This document shows positions 19,458 through 29,813 of a stretch of DNA of 64,000 nucleotides, piece after piece; the stretch's first letter is position 1; each line of letters begins with the position of its first letter. The notes under the pieces are model-generated. The model had not been told where the DNA came from, made no database searches, and saw only the letters and a list, made by a program, of their open reading frames with translations. Source of the DNA: Chrysophaeum taylorii (Eukaryota > Sar > Pelagophyceae > Pelagomonadales > Pelagomonadaceae); the NCBI GenBank assembly GCA_029834535.1, contig JAQMWT010000340.1, forward strand, positions 62,001-126,000, given 5' to 3'. Both the position numbers and the translations under genes were made by a program.

Positions 19458-21602
19458 TTAGCTACTACTACTCGCAGGGAGTCGGATCATCTTGGCCGGA
19501 GGGACGATGAGGTCGTCGTTCACCTTCGCACTGAGGTACTGGCCGAGGAGGGCCTTGAGCTGGGCGTTCTGGTCCTGGAGGTGCTTGACTTTGTCGATCT
19601 CGGCGGCGCGGTGCGTAAGGATGTCGTTGTATTTGCCGACCGTCGTCTCGAGCTGCTCCCACACCTGAAACGTCTTGTCGCCGACGACGTCGGCGAGGCG
19701 GTGCCAAAACTCCCGCTCCTCGGCGCGTCGCGTCTCGTCGGCGACGGTCCCGAGGCGAGTCGGGTCGCTTACACTTGCGGAGGCGCGGGTCCCCTTAGCG
19801 CGCTTCGACTCCTCCACGAACTCGCGGATCGCCTTGATGACGTCGTCCGGGCTGATGAGGTTCTGGAGCTGCTTGAGCGCGCCGTCCTCGCCGTCGTCCT
19901 CCTTCAGATCGTCGTCGTCCTCCTTCAGATCGTCGTCGTCCAGATCGTCCAGATCGTCGGCGCGCTTTTTGGGGGGCTCGACGAAGAACTTGGCAACGAG
20001 AGCAGCGACGTCGGAATCGTCGCGGGCTCCGAGGGCGCGCAGCATCGACTCGGCGCGCGCGAGCTCGGCCTCCTCGGGCCCCAGACTCTCGATCGCCTCG
20101 CGCACCTTTGGTTCCACCAAAAAACCAGCCTCCGACGATAGCAACTCGAGCATCGCCTTGAGTTTGAAGCTCGGAATCGTCGTCTCGCGCTTCGGGCGTT
20201 CGTCGTCGTCGTCGTCGTCCCGAGGTTGTTGCGTCTCCGAGTCATCGCCAGGGAGCTTGCCGACGACCTTTGTGCTCGCAGAGCGCGTGTCCGTTTCCTC
20301 CGGTTCTTTGTTGTCGTTCGCGACGGGGACGAGATCGGTGGTCGTCCGGAGCAACGCGCGCACGTCGGGCGGCCTCCAGTCCCAGCCGAGCTGTTGCTGG
20401 TGGATTATTCGATCGGCCTTGAGGACCTTGGCGACGAGGTCGTTGACCTCCTCCTCGTGCATCGCCCAGACTTGGTCGAACCGCTCGTTGTCGGCGACCT
20501 GAAAGTGCCGAAACTTGGCCTGAAGGTCGCGATATTGCTTGGTGATTCGCCGGTACTCCTCGGTCAGCTCGTCGTTTTTCTTGCGATCTCGCGCGTCAGT
20601 CTCGTGGTACTTGGCGACGACGGCCCCCAGCGCGTCCTTCAGCTTTGTTTGCTTGCGCTTGAGCTGCGCGAGCGTCGTGGAGTTTTCGTTGTCGCGCTCC
20701 GTCAGGACTCGGTAATTGTACTCGAGCTTCTCCGTGTTAAGTTGGTACGTCGCGCGCATTTCCTCGAGCTGCTGCTCGAGCGTCTGGATGTCGGTCTCCA
20801 GCTTGATCTTGAGCTTGTTGTACTCCTCGGCGTCCCGCACCAACAAATCCTCGATCTCCTGCTGGTATTGCTCCTCGCGCTCGCGCTTGCGATCCATGTA
20901 CAGCAACTCCATCTCGCGACGCTTTTCGAACAGCGCGTCAATCTCTGCGCGATTCGCCGACAATATTTCGTCGCGTTCGCTCAGAAACGCGTCCTCGATC
21001 GCATCCAACTCAACCTCGTACTCCTCCCGGAGCTCCCGAAACTCCTGGCGCATGCGCTGCAGCAACTCCTCGATGTCCGACGCCTGCTGCTTGAGCGCCT
21101 TGACGTACTCCTCGTCCTTCGCCTTGAGCTGCAGCTGGAACTCGCGAATGATGCCGTCCTTCGACGCGATGATCTCGGCGCACGCGGACTTTTGGGCCTC
21201 GATCTCCTCGTGCAGCTCCTGGGGCATCGTTTGGTCCAGCAGTTCGCTCCATCGCAGCTCGACGGCCGCGTTTTGCTTGCCGCTCGCGACGGCCTCCTCC
21301 TGCAGCCGCTGCAGCCGCTCGTGCCGGTGCGTTTCCTCGGCCACGCGTCGCAGCGACTCCCTTCGATCGCACGCGACCCTCACGTTCGTCACGTTCTCGA
21401 TCCCCCCGTACTTTTTCTTGTCGAGGTGCGCGCGGCTGTTGGCGACCTGTTGCTGGCCCCTGGATCGGCTCGACTCCTCTTGAGACTCCATCTTCTTCCC
21501 GAGCTCCCGGTCCTCCGACGCATTTCGGGCCTCCACGCGCCGCTGCCGCACCTTGATCCGCTCCTCCTTGCTCGCCAAGTTCGTGTTGAACTCGTTCTCC
21601 AT
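19458..21602 (-). CDS. DRC1: Dynein regulatory complex protein 1 (nexin-DRC subunit)
   Basis: 714 aa, mostly coiled coil. The central stretch QYRDLQAKFRHFQVADNERF, then VWAMHEEEVNDLVAKVLKADRIIHQQQLGW, is diagnostic of DRC1 (CCDC164). The C-terminal block FWHRLADVV, W-x-x-L, and LKALLGQYLSAKVNDDLIVPP matches the NYD-SP28-associated domain. DRC1 is the base subunit of the nexin link between outer doublet microtubules and sets dynein motility. Its presence means the organism builds a motile 9+2 flagellum at some stage. A lower-conservation acidic region lies at about 430-590. It diverges from the STPGR gene with 131 bp between start codons. Confidence 0.92.
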   Translation of the reverse strand: MENEFNTNLASKEERIKVRQRRVEARNASEDRELGKKMESQEESSRSRGQQQVANSRAHLDKKKYGGIENVTNVRVACDRRESLRRVAEETHRHERLQRLQEEAVASGKQNAAVELRWSELLDQTMPQELHEEIEAQKSACAEIIASKDGIIREFQLQLKAKDEEYVKALKQQASDIEELLQRMRQEFRELREEYEVELDAIEDAFLSERDEILSANRAEIDALFEKRREMELLYMDRKREREEQYQQEIEDLLVRDAEEYNKLKIKLETDIQTLEQQLEEMRATYQLNTEKLEYNYRVLTERDNENSTTLAQLKRKQTKLKDALGAVVAKYHETDARDRKKNDELTEEYRRITKQYRDLQAKFRHFQVADNERFDQVWAMHEEEVNDLVAKVLKADRIIHQQQLGWDWRPPDVRALLRTTTDLVPVANDNKEPEETDTRSASTKVVGKLPGDDSETQQPRDDDDDDERPKRETTIPSFKLKAMLELLSSEAGFLVEPKVREAIESLGPEEAELARAESMLRALGARDDSDVAALVAKFFVEPPKKRADDLDDLDDDDLKEDDDDLKEDDGEDGALKQLQNLISPDDVIKAIREFVEESKRAKGTRASASVSDPTRLGTVADETRRAEEREFWHRLADVVGDKTFQVWEQLETTVGKYNDILTHRAAEIDKVKHLQDQNAQLKALLGQYLSAKVNDDLIVPPAKMIRLPASSSS

Positions 21603-21733
21603 AGTTTTTGCGGTATTATCGAGATCTATACCAATCGCGAAACCGCCGATGCCGCCGCTTCTCTACGAAATCTTCCTTCTTGTCTACGAGGATATTTAAT
21701 CATAAGATACTTTTTTATCTTCTTATTATTATT

Positions 21734-22345
21734 ATGGCTGCGCACCAAGGCGTGGGATCGTTGTATCGGACCTTGTGTGCCGCGGCCGACTACGACCGGC
21801 CGCGCGACCTGACCAAGGAGCGCCTCGTCATCCTCGAACGCTTGGGGTACATCCACCGCAAGAAAAGAGTCGAACTCAACAGAAACCACGGCCTCCTCGC
21901 TCGGAAGCGTGCCCCCCCCCCGCGACGGGACACCCTGCGGGAGTCGCGCGAGTGGCGCGACCAACGCCGACGCGTCGCCCTCGCGATGGAAATGGGCAAA
22001 ACGGTCGAGAAGATTGCACGACTACAGAAACGCGGCGAGTCGGTGCCAACGCAGATTTGGACGGAACTCGATCGCGTAAGCCGCGCCCCGCACCACCAGC
22101 CTCCCGGCCCTCCGCCGGGTCCGGGGGCATACCTTCCGCTCGCAACAACCAACGCCGCGCCCGCAATCACCATGGCACCACAGCTCGATCGCGCACGCGG
22201 CTTCGCCAGCGTCGCACTCCTCGACAACCCAGGCCCCGGGGTATTCTATAACCCGAGGAGAGACCTCAACCACGACGCGCCCGCCTTTTCCTTCGGGAGG
22301 GCCCCTAGACGCGCACAGTCCAAGAATTCGTCGTCGTCATTATGA
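21734..22345 (+). CDS. STPGR/SHIPPO-repeat-like flagellar protein
   Basis: 203 aa from ATG 21734. The N-terminal half is basic and helical (ERLGYIHRKKRVELNRNHG). The C-terminal half is rich in proline-glycine turns: PPGPGAYLPL and LDNPGPGVFYNP, each followed by a short segment ending in a beta-like piece (APAFSFGRAPR). This is the P-G-P-G-x-Y pattern of sperm-tail PG-rich (STPGR) repeats in microtubule inner proteins. Only about two repeats are clear. The head-to-head position with DRC1 supports a flagellar role. The start was chosen because the upstream frame is AT-rich intergenic DNA. Confidence 0.65.
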   Translation: MAAHQGVGSLYRTLCAAADYDRPRDLTKERLVILERLGYIHRKKRVELNRNHGLLARKRAPPPRRDTLRESREWRDQRRRVALAMEMGKTVEKIARLQKRGESVPTQIWTELDRVSRAPHHQPPGPPPGPGAYLPLATTNAAPAITMAPQLDRARGFASVALLDNPGPGVFYNPRRDLNHDAPAFSFGRAPRRAQSKNSSSSL

Positions 22346-24869
22346 TCATTGCACTTTTGTTGGATATAGAAATTCTACGATATCAAATCGGAAGCTCGAC
22401 CTTGGCAGTCCTCCTCATCTAGCTCTTCTTTCTTCTTCTTCTTCTTCTTCTTGGATGGGGAGAGTATGTAGTCTTCGAGGGTTGGACCCAATTGTTTATT
22501 TGCTGCGCAAAGATCACTCGCTCGAAGCCAGTTTAAGCGCCCGTGAGCTCCCCCGTTAAGTTGATGAATTTTGTTATTGCAGGATCTCCGAGGCGCGATT
22601 GAGCACGGGGATATATGATGCGTCGCGTCCATAAAACTTTAGACGCAGTCCATACTCGGCAATAAAAAAGAAATAGAGGACACCAGTCTCGAAACTGGGG
22701 CCACTATTTCAAGTCATCGAAAAAACTTGGGCGCGATTACCTCACGTGGGATGTGCTCAATCTTGTTCCCAAACACTTCATTTTCGTATGCCATCAATTT
22801 GCTTGCTTGCTTGCTTGCTTTCCACTTAGAATTGGCCGTGCGAAAGACGACTGTGGGCAGGCTGGCATCATAAACGGGCGGCACGAGTTCACTGGCGCCA
22901 AGGATCGGACAATACGGAAGAAAATCGTGGCGGACGTCGACGTTATAATGCGAATCGTCTCCAATGCCGGACCTCCTCGAGGATGGCCAGCATTGAGGAT
23001 GGCATGAACATATGTACTGCGATTCATAAGGTTTGCTTTGAGAGATGATGAGCATGTCAGTAGGGGACGTGTCCTGCCGGACATCTTCTTCTTCCGTGTC
23101 TCGCCCACCTCGAGAGTGCGGAAGCAGCAGTAGACGTGCGTCGTGGTAGGTAAAGAACATCCGAGACTGGGAGAGGCTGTCGATGGCCGAATCGGGGAGT
23201 TTGTCGGTTACGTTTGTTTTTTTTTGGGGGGGGGGGTCTTTGTTCTCGAAGCAGCACTTGTGTGTGCAACGACGCGCCCTGATTAGTAAGAAGAACTGAT
23301 TCCATGTTGGGTAAGAAGTAAGTGGTAAGCAGAATACAACGCTGCGAAACACCATCGTCTTTTATTATTTGTTCGTGCCGCAAAAGCGGCGATTGTCCAG
23401 TCCTGTTGATGATCTTGCGGATGATGTCCTGGGAAAGTGCCGCGCTTGTTCGAAGAGGCGCAATCAATGCCGACTTGCCTTTTTCTGGCGTAAGAGGACG
23501 GTCTCGTTTTCCTCGCGTAGCTCCACCACATGGATACTTGTAAAGTGCGATTGATGGGCTTGATCTTGATTGTGCTTGAATCGAGCGTGGCGAAAGTGCG
23601 TCCGAAACACCCCGATTTTCTGCGGCAAGATTGTGGGTCAGTCTTGAGACGAGCTTATTCGGATCGGACGCAGCAGCCGGGTCTCGGAGTATGTCCCAGT
23701 GCTCTGGTGATACCTCCGCTCATTCTCGAGAGGCAGCCGAGTGCATCGTTTGAAAAAAAACAACCGGTCTCACTCCCTCCCTCCCTCCCTCCCTGGAGAT
23801 GGCGACGGTGGAGCCTAAGTTCGCGGCGTACGTAGCTTCTCGGCATTTGGACTCCGCGGGAGTGGATCTAACCTGAATTTCAGGAACATTACAGCCCTTG
23901 CCATACAGACGAGGGTCCCTGACCCCGTCGACGGATGCCTCGAGCGGGACGGCCACTACCATTAGAAATCCTCAAAAAATAAAATAAACAAAGAATAGGG
24001 GGGGGGGGGTTCGTGCCACCCGATGCTCTTAATAAATACTCGCCGAGTATGATGTTCTTTGTGTTTGTTGTAGAGTTTTCTCGGTGACCACACAGTGTCG
24101 ACCGCGAATTTGCCAATTTTCACAGCGCGCCATAGTCTAGTAAGGTCCTATAAAAAAAAAGCGACGATGTGCTGTCTGACAACGTGTCGTGGTTCGAAAA
24201 AGTATGTTGGGGGCCAATAAACTGTGGACCGAGCGTGGCGCTGCCACGCGCGGGCGGCGGACAGTTCGCCTTGTTGTAAGACAACGTCGCTTCCGTCTTC
24301 GCCAATAATTCAACATTTTCAGTGGTGATGCGATCGCCACGCTCCACGTCATTGCCTCAGACTTGAACGTCGACGATTGATGTTACTCCAATCGACGGCC
24401 TGGATCAATGGCGACGGGGTCGCTCCCTTCGACTATCGGCGACTCCATCTCGATCGCCGTCTTGGAATTCACCTGGGACATTAATGGTTATGACCTACGA
24501 ACCGCCCGACTACTCGGACGGGGTTGTTGTCTCCTCGCGTCGTCGTCGGTGACAATGAAATTAATGCCCCGGCTATTTGCTACGGGGCGAACACATCACG
24601 GTTTGCGAATCGGCCAGGACTCGGTCGCCGATGCGAGACATGCGCACTGCAGATGGTCAAATTCCACTGGTGATGCACGCCGCGACCACGAAGAGTGGTG
24701 TCCAACGCCACCCGCTACTTAACGATACGAGCACTAGTACAGCCTGTAGGCTCCAAATTGGTGCGAGCATACGAAGAGCAGCTTCTCGGGCGAGCGTCGT
24801 GTTCCAAGACGCCTGTTGTTCCCAGGTGTGCGTCTTGTCCAAAGACACCTGTGTTGTGAGATGGGCGAT
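22346..24869. other. Lower-GC region without a recognised gene
   Basis: GC and codon texture differ from the neighbours. There are short simple repeats, (CTT)n at 22430-22452, (GCTT)n at 22800-22822 and (CCCT)n at 23776-23796, plus many short frames on both strands. Minus-strand pieces at 23057-23531 and 22714-23355 overlap in different phases and could be one decayed protein. Nothing is recognised. Confidence 0.4.
22714..23355 (-). CDS. Unrecognised 213-codon open frame
   Basis: Longest open frame in this low-GC stretch. The C-terminal part (DVRHDFLPYCPILGASELV, then YDASLPTVVFRTANSKWK) looks like real protein rather than random translation. The start is uncertain, a G-run slip site lies inside at 23226-23237, and the upstream pieces lie in another frame. 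No domain is recognised. It may be a fragment of a mobile element. Confidence 0.2.
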   Translation of the reverse strand: MVFRSVVFCLPLTSYPTWNQFFLLIRARRCTHKCCFENKDPPPQKKTNVTDKLPDSAIDSLSQSRMFFTYHDARLLLLPHSRGGRDTEEEDVRQDTSPTDMLIISQSKPYESQYICSCHPQCWPSSRRSGIGDDSHYNVDVRHDFLPYCPILGASELVPPVYDASLPTVVFRTANSKWKASKQASKLMAYENEVFGNKIEHIPREVIAPKFFR

Positions 24870-26312
24870 TTCGACCTCTCGCCGACGCTGAGTCCTACTT
24901 CGCCGAGTTCAAACGCCGCCTCGATTTACCCGACGCGCGAGAAACGATTCCGCACGACGAGCTGTTTGAAGAGGTCTTCGACCTGTGCTTCTATATGCAT
25001 CCTGGTTCGCTCAGCCCCGAAGCGCACGCGGCCTTTTTCAACGCCCTCGACCGGGACAAGAACGGGCGCATATCTTTCGTCGCGTCGCGGGTGTTCCGCC
25101 GGCGGCGGCTGGCGTCCTGCAAGTCCATGGCCGACTACCTCGCGTCGCTGCCATCTTCCGGAGCGTTGACTAGCTCGACGATCGGCACCGACGCGCTTCA
25201 GGACGGAGACTACGGGACGGGCATAAATAATCAACCCCCCAGCGAATAAGCCTGCCATTACGAAGCTGTTCATCGAGCCTAACGTTCCGGACTCGCCACC
25301 GCCTACTCACCAATACAAGCGTGCCTTGCAACACACGTTCGAGGGGCATTCGGAATGGGTATTCTCGATTGCCTTCTCGCCCGCGGGCGACCTCCTCGCG
25401 ACGGGCTCCGGCGACAAGACGGCCAAGCTTTGGGATGTGCAATCGCGGAGACTCGTCCACACGTTCGAGGGAAATTCGGACTCGGCACGCTCGGTCACCT
25501 TCTCGCCCGCTGGCGACCTTTTCGCGACGGGCTCCGACGACAAAGCGGCCACGCTCTGGAGGCTTGACGTGATCCCAGCATTCTTTCGAGTGTTTTTCGA
25601 GGCCGAGCGCGAGTTGTGGAGCAGCGAGAAGGCGCTCGAATAATGCCTCGCTCCCGAGGTTGCCGACACGACTGAGCTGGCGCTCTTCTACTCGGCGGCG
25701 AGCGCCGCTCAGAAGCACGGCGACATAATGCTCTACGAGAAACCGAAGTTCATCCGCGAGGCTATCGGCAAGGCCGCGAGCGGCTTCCGCTTCGACTGCG
25801 AGGCGCGCGTCGCGACCGCCCTCAAGCTCGCGATTGAAAAGGCAAGGGCCGACGAGGTCATCACCCACGACGAGGCGCTCCGTCTGGACCGGCTATTGGA
25901 CCGGGAAGACACGCTGAGCGACGAACGCTTTGTCACTCTGGTTGCTCGGGTGTCGAGCCTCGAACTGCGCGTCGAGAGGCTCGCCAAACACACGAGCAGC
26001 AGCAGTCTGGCGAAGTAGCGCCCGCCTTCGCGGAGTATCTCGACGAGCGCATCTATCTCGACCGTCCAAGATCTGGCTGGTACGGCGCTAGAGTACGCGC
26101 AGCGCGTCGACGAAGAGCTGTTGTAGTTTAAAAAGCACTATCGCACGCACCTCAGCGCAAGGCAGCTGTCAGCATGCTGTCGGCCGTCGTGGGCGCATTC
26201 ACGATGGGCGCGGGTCCAGCGTCGTCGGCGCCATCGACGACTTGTTCTACGGCGTGGTCGACTTCTCCGACACGCGCCACGTCGTTACGATGATGAAAAA
26301 GCGGCGAGCGCA
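24870..26312 (+). pseudogene. Decayed gene with EF-hand-like, WD40 and helical segments
   Basis: Protein-like sequence runs through this stretch but is broken by stops (TAA 25641-25643, TAG 26016-26018 and others) and frame changes. Recognisable parts in order: an EF-hand-like loop DRDKNGRISF (about 25050-25080); two WD40 repeats with FEGHSEWVFSIAFSPAGDLL and GSGDKTAKLWDVQSR, then a second copy (25320-25580); a helical segment with coiled-coil (25730-26015); and GAFTMGAG and DDLFYGVVDFSDTRHVV near 26190-26290. The large stretch at 25326-27066 is largely one reading frame, so it may have been one gene with the ORF at 26313. Short introns cannot be ruled out for some breaks. Confidence 0.55.
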
Positions 26313-27330
26313 ATGCCTGACAATGCGGTTCTCAAAGACCTCGTCGCCGAGGAGAACTTCGAGGCGCGAGTTGATGCGCCGTTACACAACGCGGCCAAAG
26401 AGCACAAGATCGACCTCAACCATCTCCAAGCGGCGGCCGTCGTCAAGATGCACCTCGTCTGTAACGATGACCAGCCTCGTGTCGAGGACCATGTCGTTTC
26501 TGGTCATGAGTTCGCCGATGTCGATTTCAATAAGGAGAGGTTGGCCGAGATGACACCAGAGGGCGTAACGACTGCAGACGATGACGCTCGTGCTCGTAGT
26601 GAGACAAAAGTGTGTGTTGCACCCTACAGAAAAGCCCTGCTCATTCTACGCGAATTGGTTCCAATCGATTGTGCCGAGATATCTCAGGTGGCGCACGTGG
26701 CATTTGTTTGCTCCAAAAATGACGAGGAATTGCCGCCTCAAATACCTTCTGAAATACGCCTGTACAGCCAGTCAAACAATTCCGTTGTATATGACGCATC
26801 CGTCGAGCAGCTTTCCTCCGCGTGTGAAGACAAGGAACTCGCAATCGTCGTCGGCGGCTTCGATGATTGGATTCCAACAATTCGTCGTGTATACTTCCGC
26901 GATGGCTATGATCACTCTTCCGCAACAATTGTGCGGCACATCCTTCGCGCTTCCAATCCCATGCTGAAATGTATCATTTTGAATTTCGATTTTAGCAGCG
27001 ACACGTTGGATGAGTTGAATTTAGACGATAAAATCTGCCCCTATCATTTCGTGGAGTGGCGGTTCTGACGATATCACTAAATTCACTACGCTCACGGAGG
27101 CATTTGTGGACTCGTATCACGAGGATGCAAATGTCAAACTGGCGTATATGGATGCAGTATGCTCCATGCCGTGGGATATAAGTGCGAGCGAATTTCCAGC
27201 GAACCTCATACCGGAGCAACCTTGTGTCCTTGATGACTTGAAAGCGATGACGCCACGCAAACTGGCCATTCCGTTTTGGCCCGACAATAAAGTAGCGTTT
27301 CTCAATTTACTCGGAGATATCTATCCTGCG
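26313..27330 (+). pseudogene. Left part of a host gene interrupted by the copia element
   Basis: An open frame of 251 codons (26313-27068) is followed after a frame change by open sequence from about 27064 that runs into the left LTR at 27331. The product (for example LQAAAVVKMHLVCNDDQP and AIVVGGFDDWIPTIRRVYF) has no domain I recognise. Codon usage is less GC-rich than in the flanking genes. The frame entering the LTR matches the frame leaving the right LTR at 39091. The TGA at 27066-27068 with the phase change is either a frameshift or an unrecognised short intron. Confidence 0.55.
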
Positions 27331-27648
27331 TGCAGAGAATTCTGCTAGGCAGTGGTTGGATCACTGAAAGACCTTCCCGTCTCACCGCGCGAGTCTGGCA
27401 AGGATAAGTAGGTTTCAGGGAACTAAAATATAGGGTCCCCCTAGCCTCGGCACACGACAGACGATACATAGCAACACATCAGTGTAACATGTAATTACTA
27501 CGTACCTACGGGACGCGCTAGACCATGATGATGAGCTTGAGCTCAAATCAGAGGACTAATTGATTGTGTAAAGGGAAGAAAAAGGGTAAGGAAGAGATCG
27601 CGTTCTCGACGGACGGATTAAGAGTAGGAGTTAGCAGATTTCTCTGCA
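27331..27648 (-). repeat. 3' LTR of the copia element
   Basis: 318 bp. Begins TGCAGAGAATTCTGCT and ends AGCAGATTTCTCTGCA, so the termini form a near-perfect 16-bp inverted repeat. It aligns over its whole length to 38767-39090. Confidence 0.95.
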
Positions 27649-27655
27649 CCCCCTC
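27649..27655 (-). promoter_or_regulatory. Polypurine tract beside the 3' LTR
   Basis: Reading the minus strand, GAGGGGG directly precedes the LTR start TGCAGAG. This is the expected position of the plus-strand priming site. Confidence 0.6.
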
Positions 27656-27783
27656 GAGATGTCTTGTGGCAGAGCAACATGACATCTCTTGAGAAATGCG
27701 ATGGAGGGCGAGATCAGGATAAACAAGAAGTGCACTTCAGAGGCCACATAAAGTGGCACTGTAGGTTCATCAGCAGACAGGTG

Positions 27784-28461
27784 TCACGGCTTGGACTTGG
27801 TGATAACACTCTGAATACTTTTAGCAAGGGAAACTTTGAAAGAGGGAAGTGAACGTGAGTGTGAGGCAGAAGTTAATGATAACGGTGAGGAGATTGCTTG
27901 TTCCTCTTGGACCTCACATATGGCGGGAACGTCATCATCTTCAGGTTCAGAAGGAGGATTGATGCTCTTTGCGGAGCAATGTTGAGGTATGATTCGATGG
28001 GTAAGTGAGAGTAGTTTATGTAAGATTTGTGGGATGAGACTGCTCAATTGTAGTTCATCGAGGTTATCCTCGATGAACTGCGGGATTGTGAAAGGATCTT
28101 GGAGTGACTCAGTTTGTTGCAAGGCTGGATAATGAGTCGTGCGGATTAACTCATTTCGGAGTTGAATGGGAGTATCATCGGGCATGCCAAAGATCAAGTC
28201 GTGTTGGTCATTCAGAGCGAGAGTGAGTCTGTTGAGTAACTCACACACCTTGAGTAGGGTTACCAGCAAACCATTAGTATTAGTAGTGGCTGGAAATAGC
28301 CGATTTTCCATGTCACGGAGGTTTGTGACAGCAGTGTTTAAGTCAGACCGTAACGCAGCATTTTCGGTAGTTTGGGCGTGGAGGCGTTGATCCAATTGTC
28401 CATATGACGTTTGGAGAGCCACAGCCTGTTGAGCAAGTTGAGTTACTTGGGAAGATAATGC
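27784..28461 (-). CDS. ORF3b: coiled-coil C-terminal part of the extra 3' ORF
   Basis: Begins right after TAG 28462-28464 in the same frame as ORF3a and runs about 225 codons to the stop at 27784. The first 60 residues are a coiled coil (for example LSSQVTQLAQQAVALQTSYG and NAALRSDLNTAVTNLRDMEN). The rest is acidic and then Ser/Lys-rich at the end (SHSRSLPSFKVSLAKSIQS). No transmembrane segment is seen. Sirevirus env-like ORFs also end in coiled coils, but there is no sequence-level identity I can claim. Expression would need readthrough of the TAG or its absence in active copies. Confidence 0.55.
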   Translation of the reverse strand, partial: ALSSQVTQLAQQAVALQTSYGQLDQRLHAQTTENAALRSDLNTAVTNLRDMENRLFPATTNTNGLLVTLLKVCELLNRLTLALNDQHDLIFGMPDDTPIQLRNELIRTTHYPALQQTESLQDPFTIPQFIEDNLDELQLSSLIPQILHKLLSLTHRIIPQHCSAKSINPPSEPEDDDVPAICEVQEEQAISSPLSLTSASHSRSLPSFKVSLAKSIQSVITKSKP

Positions 28462-29813
28462 CTAAAGGTCTGGGAAAGTGGTAGTAGTAGCTGGTGCTGG
28501 TGCCGGGGCAGTAGATGGCATTGGCGAGTAGTTTAATGTCGTTTCGGTCGCAGCGGTAAGTTCGTTATAGAGATCAGGGTAACGTGATGATAAGAGCTTA
28601 GCAAAATCTTTACGATCGTCATCGTGGAAAGTAGTAGGTGATGATATTTCATCAAAGATAGACGGCGGTCGTTCATCATCAGTTAGAGTGTTGTACTCGG
28701 CAATGTGATGTACGAGGGAGCGGCAGAGAGTGTGAACCAAGGGCTGATGAGCACTTGCCATAATAATCGACTGCTTCTTTGCATGTGTGCGAACAATTGT
28801 CACAATAAGCGACAAGTGTTCCAGATGAAGCCGAGAAATAAACTTGAGGTTGAAGGGGTAGGCCACCATTTGTTGAGAATCTGCTGGGAGCGTGGAAGGC
28901 ATAATTATATCAGCGGGTAGAGAATGTTCCTTGACTAGTTCTTGCAGCAGTGCGTGCAGATCCAGTGGGAGAAAGTAAACGCGGATGATGGTGGCACGGA
29001 GGTGACCAGCGGGTGATGACTCAAAAGGGAAAATGACCAGACGTGCGTTCCACGCGAAGAAAAGAAACGAGAAGATATTGTGGTCGGTATTTCTACATGC
29101 ACAACACATACCCATAGTAGGAACAGAAACGGGTATGAAGGCGTTCCTAATGTGTGATTCGCTGGCGAGATGTTCTAAGACAGCGGCAGGTAGCTCATCT
29201 ATCTTCCGTTTGTAATTGGAGACACAGATTTGGAGCGGCTTGCCATCCTTGTCAAAAGACAGTGGAATGTGGATTGCTGAGTCTCCTTCTTGGGACCTCG
29301 ATAACAGTGTGTAGCATGTATTGCAGGTGCAGAGGGAAGAGGGAAGACGACTGGTGTCCTGACTGAACACGAAGACCTGGTAGTCCAAGTGATCACGAGA
29401 CGCGTAGATAGAATCGAGTGCTTTGGGTAGCTCGGTATGTAGAAATGACGATAGTAAACTGGTGAAAGAAGGTTTGAATTTTGATCTGACAGGATCGATA
29501 ATCCTTGTTCCTGCTGAGAGACATTAAAAATTACAGAGTCGGCAAATAATGCTGGAGAGTTGGAGTCAGGGCGGATCACAGCGGCAGAAGACGAGAGCAA
29601 ACGGGTAATGTCATCGCGAGTCGGCTTCCTGCGGTTCGGAGGAGTGTTGGTAGAAGACTCAGCGGGCCTAAGTGTGCGAGACAGTTCGCGACGGGCGGGC
29701 GTGACTCCACGTGGGTGGCTGCTGCGCCAGTGATGCATTGGCGACGCATAAAAAAAAAGGGTAGTGGCAAAAGATGAGGGATAGTTTGATGACATTGCGG
29801 TCGGAGCTAGAGA
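28462..29813 (-). CDS. ORF3a: extra ORF downstream of RNase H, function unknown, one frameshift
   Basis: Follows pol after a single in-frame TAA (29814-29816). The frame carries a candidate processing site at 29781-29801, then about 110 codons, then shifts phase near 29400-29480 into a 308-codon frame ending at TAG 28462-28464. It contains cysteine pairs (CTCNTC, later CCACRNTDH) that could bind zinc. Hydrophobic stretches around FSFLFFAWNARLVIFPF (about 29050) could be membrane-active. A second processing-like site lies at 28528-28548. The position matches the env-like ORF of Sireviruses, which also lies behind a lone stop codon. The function is not known. Confidence 0.5.
28528..28548 (-). 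other. Candidate polyprotein processing site 5 (TETTLNY)
   Basis: Encodes ATETTLNY followed by SPMPS, between the main part of ORF3a and the coiled-coil part. Nucleotides resemble sites 1-4. Confidence 0.5.
29781..29801 (-). other. Candidate polyprotein processing site 4 (TAMSSNY)
   Basis: Encodes APTAMSSNY followed by PSS, at the junction of RNase H and ORF3, just after the lone pol stop codon. This is the most divergent of the five copies. Confidence 0.5.

Noticed and set aside
21603-21733. RFX X-box between the divergent flagellar genes
   Set aside because: Looked for GTNRCC-N-RGYAAC-like pairs; none seen.
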